The notes beneath the pieces were generated by a model, which saw only the letters and a program-made list of their open reading frames with translations, was not told the DNA's origin and made no database searches. Made by a program: the position numbers and the translations under genes. DNA of 10,967 bases. Origin: CAZMRW01 sp964568805 (GTDB lineage Bacteria; Pseudomonadota; Gammaproteobacteria; Methylococcales; Methylomonadaceae). Of the stretch, positions 6,566 through 10,967 are shown piece after piece (within the stretch, counting starts at the first letter, position 1; each line of letters begins with the position of its first letter). The DNA is taken from contig CAZMRW010000113.1 in NCBI GenBank assembly GCA_964568805.1, forward strand, positions 1 to 10,967. Reading direction: 5' to 3'.

Positions 6566-7681
6566 TTGAGAAAATGCCTGAGTTTATCCTGGTTATTGTC
6601 TGGTCTGATCCTGTCAGCACTCATCAGCGGGCATCCTGCGATGGCGCACCCGGTTTCGCAGGGCGCCATGGATATCATAGTCCGAGCGGATCGCATTGAT
6701 TTGCGAGCAACAGTTTCCCTGGAAGAAGTGCTGGTTGCTACAGCTATGAGCGGGAACAAGAATGCTTTAGACCGGCAGGCGCTACGCAAGCATGGCGACT
6801 ATCTGCTCAACCGTCTCGATATTCGCGCTAATGGTCAGCCTGTTGCCGGGCGAGTACTGGACGTTCCCCGGCAATCAACTGGCCAACTGAGCTATCGGTT
6901 TGAGTATCCACTGCAGGATGCGGCGACCAAACGCATCGAGTTTCGGCAGGATGTGTTGCGGGAATTCCTGTTTGCGCCTGGAAATCCGTGGGAAGCAAGT
7001 TATATCGTAAGAATCGGCCTGGAGGAGCAGGCACCCCGCGATGGTTTGCTGTTTACTTTTCGGGAGCCCTTGGTTTTCGATGGCGGAGGTGACGCCGGAC
7101 TGGACCGGAAGCGAATGATCTTGACCTTCGTACGTCATGGTATCGCACATATCATCACCGGCTACGATCATCTTCTTTTTGTGGGCGCGCTCGTGCTGGC
7201 GGTGGCCGGTTGGCGCGATCTGATCAAGGTGATTGCCGTGTTCACGCTGGCCCATACACTGACCCTTGCCCTCGCCGTGTTGAATATCGTCCGCCTGCCG
7301 TCCAGTGTTGTCGAGCCGATGATAGCGGCGAGTATCGTGGCTGTCGCAGTTCAGAATATCTACTGGCCGGAACGCAGCCATGGCAGGGCCAGGCTGCTTT
7401 TAGCTTTCGGATTCGGATTGTTCCACGGGCTCGGTTTTGCGGGCGGACTGCTCGATGCAATGGCCGGCATGGCTCTGGGCAGTATTGCATTGGCAATTAT
7501 CGCCTTCAGTGTCGGCGTCGAAATCGGCCACCAGGTCGTCGTTCTGCCGGCCTTTGTTGGACTCATTCTGCTGCGTAGAGCCGATGCCGGGATACCCCGT
7601 TTTAGCCAATGGGCGCAGCACTATGGTTCGGCGATCATCTCCTTGGCCGGATTGGCGTATTTTTTTGCGGCCTTGCGGTGA
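6566..7681 (+). CDS. HupE/UreJ family membrane protein with N-terminal exported domain
   Basis: From the TTG at 6566 (371 aa) the protein starts with a normal signal peptide, LRKCLSLSWLLSG through AMA, then a mature start HPVSQG. AAAAGG lies at 6548-6553. An in-frame ATG at 6491 would add 25 polar-rich residues ahead of the signal peptide and overlap the TPR gene by 26 bases; I prefer the later start. About 155 extracytoplasmic residues precede a multi-pass membrane part holding the HupE/UreJ motifs: HGIAHIITGYDHLLF, FTLAHTLTLAL, FGLFHGLGFAGG and GVEIGHQ. The histidines and the aspartate of the first motif are the expected metal-contacting residues. HupE and UreJ are known or proposed nickel/cobalt permeases; this longer form with an exported domain is less studied. 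Substrate is inferred. Confidence 0.85.
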   Translation: MRKCLSLSWLLSGLILSALISGHPAMAHPVSQGAMDIIVRADRIDLRATVSLEEVLVATAMSGNKNALDRQALRKHGDYLLNRLDIRANGQPVAGRVLDVPRQSTGQLSYRFEYPLQDAATKRIEFRQDVLREFLFAPGNPWEASYIVRIGLEEQAPRDGLLFTFREPLVFDGGGDAGLDRKRMILTFVRHGIAHIITGYDHLLFVGALVLAVAGWRDLIKVIAVFTLAHTLTLALAVLNIVRLPSSVVEPMIAASIVAVAVQNIYWPERSHGRARLLLAFGFGLFHGLGFAGGLLDAMAGMALGSIALAIIAFSVGVEIGHQVVVLPAFVGLILLRRADAGIPRFSQWAQHYGSAIISLAGLAYFFAALR

Positions 7682-7703
7682 AACGAATATCGCCGCCCAA
7701 ACA

Positions 7704-7925
7704 ATGTCAGCGTTTGTTCAGGGTGAAACCATCATTCCGGAAGCCGGAATGCCAACACATCTTATGTTACTTGGCGGCGAACCGTTATCCGAGCCGCGAT
7801 TTATCGAATGGAATTTTGCCTCCAGCTCTCTCGATCGCATTGCGCAAGCTCAAATCGAGTGGAACGCAGGTCGTTTTGACAAAGCGGCTGGAGACGAGAT
7901 TGAATTTATCCCCTTGCCGGAGTAA
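7704..7925 (+). pseudogene. C-terminal remnant of a pirin family protein
   Basis: The 73-residue frame from the ATG at 7704 has the end of a pirin: LMLLGGEPL, then EPRFIEWNFASSS, a helix ERIxQA-like DRIAQAQIEW, AGRFDKAAGDE and the terminal EFIPLPE. Pirins are about 230-290 residues with two cupin domains, so the entire N-terminal cupin with its metal-binding histidines is missing. The similarity begins within about 25 bases of the HupE stop at 7679-7681, and there is no ribosome binding site before 7704. I read this as a deletion or insertion scar. A short hairpin, ATTCCGG-AAG-CCGGAAT, lies at 7734-7750. The last codons contain the kef ribosome binding site, so the fragment may persist because it drives kef translation. 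Confidence 0.75.
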
Positions 7926-7928
7926 CGC

Positions 7929-9740
7929 GTGGACAGCAACCTAAGCACCGTATTTGTCTTCCTGGCGGCCGCTTGCCTGGTGGTGCCGCTTGCCAGCCGT
8001 TTCAAGCTGGGCTCGGTACTCGGCTATCTGGCGGCGGGCATTGTCATTGGCCCGTTCGGGCTGAGCCTGATTGGGGACGCTGAGAAAATCATGCATTTTG
8101 CCGAATTCGGCGTGGTGATGATGCTATTTCTCATTGGCCTTGAGTTGGAGCCTGCCTTGCTTTGGCGTTTGCGCAAATCGATTCTTGGGCTGGGAGGTTT
8201 GCAGGTGGTGCTGACCAGTTTGGTATTCGCATTGATTGGCCTCGTGCTGGGATATTCATGGCAAATGAGCCTGACGGCAGGTATGGCTCTTTCGCTTTCC
8301 TCCACTGCACTGGTTTTACAGATGTTGCAGGAAACCAACCTGATGAATACACCCATGGGTGAAACTTCGTTTTCGGTGTTGCTGTTTCAGGATATTGCCG
8401 TCATCCCTATCCTTGTCATCATGCCTTTGCTGGCGGTTCATGGTGTCCAGGACCCGCAAATCCATGCCAGCCTGATTTCCTCCTTACCGGGATGGGCGCA
8501 AGCATTGATCGACGCATGCGTCATCGCAGCGGTTATTGCGGCGGGACGTTACCTGTCGTACTACCTGTTCCTGGCGGTTGCCAGAACCCGTTTGCGGGAA
8601 GTGTTTACGGCGCTTTCGCTTGCTGTCGTAGTAGGGATTACCCTGCTGATGCAACTGGTTGGCGTATCGCCCGCCCTGGGTACGTTTGTCGCCGGTGTTG
8701 TGCTGGCGAATTCCGAATATCGGCGCACGCTCGAAACGGATATCGAACCTTTCAAAGGATTACTGCTTGGCCTGTTTTTCATTTCGGTCGGCATGAGTAT
8801 GGATTTTCATTTATTCGCCGAATCGCCGCTGCCTTTAATACTGGCCGTCGCTGCACTGATAACCGTCAAGGTATTGATATTGTTTATGCTCGGCAGAATT
8901 TTCGGGCTCACTGCCCTGCATAACTCCGGCTTTTCACTTGCACTGGCTCAGGGAGGTGAATTTGCTTTTGTATTGTTCCAGTTTGCAGGAACTTTAAATA
9001 TTCTTCCTCGGGCACAGGAGAAGTTTTTAACGCTGGCTGTTGCCGCGTCAATTGCCGTAACGCCATTGCTCATAGTTCTCTACAATCGCTTGATTGTACC
9101 GAAATTCTTAAGCGTATTGCCTGAACGCTCCTTTGACAGCATTGAAGAAGCTTACCCGGTCATTCTCGCCGGATTTGGTCGTTTCGGACAGGTCATTGGC
9201 CGTTTTTTAAATGCCCAGGGCGTTAAAACGACGGTATTGGAAAAAGACCCGGAGCAGATCGAGTTGCTCAGGAAATTCGACTTCAAAGGCTATTTCGGTG
9301 ATGCATCTCGATTGGATTTGCTTCGCAGTGCCGGAGCACATAACGCAAAACTGCTTATCGTCGCCGTGGATGATCCGGAAACATGCCTTGATATAGTGAA
9401 GCTTGCAAAAGAAGAATTTCCTCATTTGAAAATTTTCGCCCGTGCTCACAACCGACGTCATGCCTATGAGCTGGACAAAGCGGGCGTGAATTACTATAAA
9501 CGCGAGGTATTCGATTCATCACTCGAGATGGCTCAACAAATTATGGTGTCTTTGGGCAAAGATGAATCCGACATGTATGCCAAAGCGATAAAGTTTAAGG
9601 AACATGACGAAGCAGCGCTTAAAGCGTCTTTTGCTTTCTTCGAAAATGAGCCGGAATTGGTGAATTTTTCACGGACGCAGCGAGCAGAACTGGAGCGTAT
9701 CCTGCAAAGCGATGCCGCTGGAGATTCTGAGAACCAATAA
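7929..9740 (+). CDS. kefB/kefC: KefB/KefC-type K+/H+ antiporter with RCK (TrkA-N) domain
   Basis: This 603-aa inner-membrane protein of the CPA2 family exports K+ in exchange for protons; in the E. coli homologues opening is controlled by glutathione adducts during electrophile stress. Residues 1-390 form the antiporter: GSVLGYLAAGIVIGPFG, LFLIGLELEP at 66-75, LLFQDIAVIP at 151-160 with D155 as the exchange aspartate, and LETDIEPFKG at 268-277 matching the regulatory loop of KefC. Residues from about 408 form a Rossmann RCK domain with GFGRFG at 415-420, GDAS and IVAVDDPE. Length equals E. coli KefB/KefC (601/620). The GTG start has GGAG at 7919-7922, six bases upstream, overlapping the end of the pirin remnant. 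No KefF/KefG quinone-reductase partner is nearby. B against C cannot be decided. Confidence 0.92.
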   Translation: MDSNLSTVFVFLAAACLVVPLASRFKLGSVLGYLAAGIVIGPFGLSLIGDAEKIMHFAEFGVVMMLFLIGLELEPALLWRLRKSILGLGGLQVVLTSLVFALIGLVLGYSWQMSLTAGMALSLSSTALVLQMLQETNLMNTPMGETSFSVLLFQDIAVIPILVIMPLLAVHGVQDPQIHASLISSLPGWAQALIDACVIAAVIAAGRYLSYYLFLAVARTRLREVFTALSLAVVVGITLLMQLVGVSPALGTFVAGVVLANSEYRRTLETDIEPFKGLLLGLFFISVGMSMDFHLFAESPLPLILAVAALITVKVLILFMLGRIFGLTALHNSGFSLALAQGGEFAFVLFQFAGTLNILPRAQEKFLTLAVAASIAVTPLLIVLYNRLIVPKFLSVLPERSFDSIEEAYPVILAGFGRFGQVIGRFLNAQGVKTTVLEKDPEQIELLRKFDFKGYFGDASRLDLLRSAGAHNAKLLIVAVDDPETCLDIVKLAKEEFPHLKIFARAHNRRHAYELDKAGVNYYKREVFDSSLEMAQQIMVSLGKDESDMYAKAIKFKEHDEAALKASFAFFENEPELVNFSRTQRAELERILQSDAAGDSENQ

Positions 9741-9779
9741 ATTGATGCATTTCAAGCGCTGTACTTCGTTGGGCAATAA

Positions 9780-9812
9780 AAAACCCGCTAAGCCAGACAA
9801 CTTGCGGGTTTT
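9780..9812. terminator. bidirectional intrinsic terminator after kef
   Basis: AAAACCCGC (9780-9788) and GCGGGTTTT (9804-9812) form a perfect nine-bp stem with a 15-base loop. A-rich sequence precedes it and the stem itself ends in T4, so it can stop transcripts from either side. It lies 40 bases past the kef stop. Confidence 0.8.
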
Positions 9813-9901
9813 AGTACTTAGTAGAATCTTGTTGCGACCTCTACCACAATATAATTTGTAAGCATTGAATATAAAGGGTTTTGGAGATTTTAATTTTAAA
9901 T

Positions 9902-9922
9902 ATACCCCCAGAAATACCCCCA
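9902..9922. repeat. tandem ATACCCCCA repeat (integrase-type flank)
   Basis: ATACCCCCA occurs at 9902-9910 and 9914-9922, a 12-base period. Repeated GGGGGTAT words are often found just upstream of tyrosine integrase genes of prophages and islands. Reading on the minus strand, the expected integrase gene would lie to the left, where kef stands, so here only the flank is present. Confidence 0.4.
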
Positions 9923-10144
9923 ATTAATCAAGGTTGCCTCTTGTTTTTGCACTTTTGTAACTAAGTGTCATCTTTAGTTATGTATGGCAGTTCGCTTATT
10001 CAATATTATCTATTTTAGATAAATTGATACGCATCGATTGCGGTTTTGTCAGGCACAAAAAAACGGTGTTACTAGACTTAATTTTTTCTTCATCCCATCT
10101 TTAAATCGTTGGTTTTTTGAATGCAGTCAATTAATCAAGGCTGC
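9921..10144. repeat. direct repeat pair, possible att duplication
   Basis: CAATTAATCAAGGTTGC (9921-9937) and CAATTAATCAAGGCTGC (10128-10144) match at 16 of 17 bases. Both continue into CTCTT after a two-base offset. The copies are 207 bases apart and in the same orientation. They could be remnants of attachment sites or of a small duplication. Confidence 0.4.
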
Positions 10145-10181
10145 ACCTCTTTTGATGGAAAATTGACATGGTTGTTTATCT

Positions 10182-10197
10182 AGACATCCAGACATAA
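10182..10197. promoter_or_regulatory. tandem MetJ-like boxes
   Basis: AGACATCC (10182-10189) and AGACATAA (10190-10197) are adjacent eight-base units resembling the MetJ operator unit AGACGTCT (6 and 5 of 8 matches). A TTGACA lies upstream at 10163-10168. No methionine gene follows on the plus strand, so if real this is an operator cut off from its gene. The match is modest. Confidence 0.2.
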
Positions 10198-10245
10198 AAA
10201 CTGGAATATAACTTAGGGACATGGCGCTAATAGAAAGTAGTTCCT

Positions 10246-10599
10246 CTATTCTTTCATACTGTCAGTTATGCGATTATCGATGTCTAGTAAATCCTTAGCT
10301 ACTTGAACTTCAATAGCATTTCGTAAAGCCGCTAAAGCTTTAGTTTTGGTTGAATATAAAGCGATTCCGTTACCATACCAAAACTGAGGCGTATAAGGCA
10401 TATCACCATGTTTGTTTGATGTTGACCATGCGGCATAAACATTTCGAGAATTTAAGGTATACATCCAGCCGCTGACGAGGCCATTTTTAGGAACAGGAAT
10501 ATCTGGTTCTATTGGACTCGTCCAATGAAATGCAGTTAAAAGTTCAATTCGTAGTAATGCCTCATCAAGCAATTCTTTTTCTTTTTTTGTCATAGCCAT
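10246..10599 (-). CDS. small phage-type hypothetical protein
   Basis: This 117-aa soluble protein has a strong start: AGGAG seven bases ahead of the ATG at 10599 (plus coordinates 10607-10611). A second in-frame ATG lies two codons later. It begins with a charged helix (MTKKEKELLDEALLRIELL), followed by FHWTSPIEPDIPVP, a middle part rich in aromatic residues, and ends with LYSTKTKALAALRNAIEVQV and a short charged helix. The layout of an N-terminal helix, a W(T/S)xPxEPDxPxP stretch and an LYSTK-ALxALR helix resembles small proteins of unknown function carried by proteobacterial prophages. That resemblance is from memory. It has no signal peptide or membrane segment. It follows the 10620 gene by 20 bases in the same direction, so the two were probably co-transcribed. 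Confidence 0.7.
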   Translation of the reverse strand: MAMTKKEKELLDEALLRIELLTAFHWTSPIEPDIPVPKNGLVSGWMYTLNSRNVYAAWSTSNKHGDMPYTPQFWYGNGIALYSTKTKALAALRNAIEVQVAKDLLDIDNRITDSMKE

Positions 10600-10619
10600 T
10601 GCCGGTCTCCTGACAATAG

Positions 10620-10913
10620 CTAACGTATTCGTGAAAAATCATTGACACCGGTAAGTTCAAACTTGCCATTGACTTTAAAAATGTTATTTTCAAAAACAAT
10701 ATTGAAGGAAATATCTTTGTTGGAAGTTATCACGTTGGAGTCAATGAGATAACGGATCAAGCTTGATGGCATGATTACATATTCGCTTATCGGTCTTCCT
10801 TTAAAATCCCTTCTGACTACAAACACATAAAAGGTTTTAGCGTTTTCGTGCGCTTCAAAAATGTCTTTATTTATTTTGAATATGAATGTTTTGCTAGCGT
10901 TTGGGTTAGCGGT
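10620..10913 (-). pseudogene. 5'-truncated protein, C-terminal 97 residues remain
   Basis: On the minus strand the frame is open from 10913 to a TAG at 10620-10622 and closed upstream by a TAG at 10914-10916. The only usual start is a GTG at 10826, which would split an evident continuous fold: TFIFKINKDIFEAHENAKTF precedes YVFVVRRDFKGRPISEYVIM. The strand pattern, with FYVFVV followed by a xxYVIMPSSLIRYLI helix, resembles the last part of small PD-(D/E)XK-type nuclease-like proteins, but no catalytic residues are in view, so this is a weak guess. The start was probably removed by the insertion-sequence end beginning beside the frame. If the GTG is used, a 68-aa product is still possible. Confidence 0.5.
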
Positions 10914-10916
10914 CTA

Positions 10917-10967
10917 AAGTGGACCCCGAAATCCGGACAGTAGTTTAAGCTATGCCCTGACGGAAAA
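10917..10967. mobile_element. probable terminus of an insertion sequence, cut by the window edge
   Basis: From about 10917 the composition changes abruptly to a GC-richer stretch beginning AAGTGGACCCCGAAATCCGG and continuing ACAGTAGTTTAAGC. A TGGACCCC..CCGGACA start resembles terminal repeats of IS3-type elements. It begins exactly where the upstream coding frame breaks off. The transposase and other end lie outside the window, so identity rests on this pattern alone. Confidence 0.4.

Larger units (their letters stand above)
9813..10245. other. AT-rich, gene-free interval with attachment-like repeats
   Basis: No convincing gene is visible on either strand in these 430 bases. The interval holds a tandem ATACCCCCA repeat, a spaced direct repeat and a MetJ-like double box, listed separately. 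Its composition is clearly more AT-rich than the kef operon, in line with an island boundary. Confidence 0.5.

Noticed and set aside
6875..7381. Long antisense frame (168 codons) opposite the HupE gene.
   Set aside because: It is a shadow of the clearly coding plus-strand frame; it has no family features and no start signals.
8492..8923. Alternative-frame ORF of 143 codons within kef.
   Set aside because: The kef frame carries all conserved motifs through this region; the alternative frame is rich in Cys/Arg, typical of a frame-shadow.
9813..9870. Possible tRNA 3' fragment as attachment site, suggested by GCGACCTCTACCACA.
   Set aside because: No cloverleaf arms, T-loop or CCA-end arrangement can be drawn; no tRNA is supported anywhere in the window.
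9669..9923. Minus-strand frame of 84 codons running across the kef 3' end and its terminator.
   Set aside because: It overlaps the strongly supported kef coding end and the terminator stem, and its sequence shows no domain; treated as chance.

Overview
The window looks like a chromosomal stretch from a gammaproteobacterium. The Kef-type antiporter is very close in sequence style to the enterobacterial KefB/KefC proteins, and start signals and promoters are of ordinary proteobacterial type. A methylotroph or methanotroph of the Methylococcales is possible but cannot be proven from this sequence. Moderately GC-rich metabolic genes alternate with AT-rich, gene-poor stretches (about 1-540, 2300-3400 and 9750-10967), and those stretches carry the traces of mobile DNA.

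Layout. At 3-173 there is the open 3' end of an unrecognised reading frame. At 540-2288 on the minus strand is a secreted DUF885-family protein (HExxPGH metallopeptidase-like motif) with a well-formed sigma70-type promoter. At 2551-2942 is a roughly 390-bp non-autonomous mobile element (MITE-like). Its ends are mirrored pairs of the 10-mer CTATGTGTAG at a 17-bp period. At 3447-7681 is a three-gene plus-strand cassette: a secreted DUF4331 protein, a membrane-anchored TPR protein and a HupE/UreJ-type multi-pass membrane protein with an N-terminal extracytoplasmic domain. At 7704-7925 is the C-terminal quarter of a pirin, with no N-terminal part. Its end carries the ribosome binding site of the next gene, a KefB/KefC-type K+/H+ antiporter (7929-9740), which is closed by a strong bidirectional terminator (9780-9812).

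From 9813 to the right edge the DNA looks like an accessory island. It has tandem ATACCCCCA repeats and a longer direct repeat resembling integrase attachment regions, a two-box MetJ-like site with no met gene beside it, a phage-type small protein (10246-10599, minus) and a 5'-truncated protein (10620-10913, minus). The truncated protein abuts what looks like the terminus of an insertion sequence running off the right edge.

How the genes may work together. The DUF4331/TPR/HupE genes are co-directional and closely spaced, and all three products carry export or membrane signals, so they probably form one envelope system. HupE/UreJ relatives are linked to nickel or cobalt uptake, which makes metal handling a reasonable but untested guess. 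The pirin remnant suggests that the region between the cassette and kef is a recombination scar, where a former pirin-kef pair lost most of the pirin gene.
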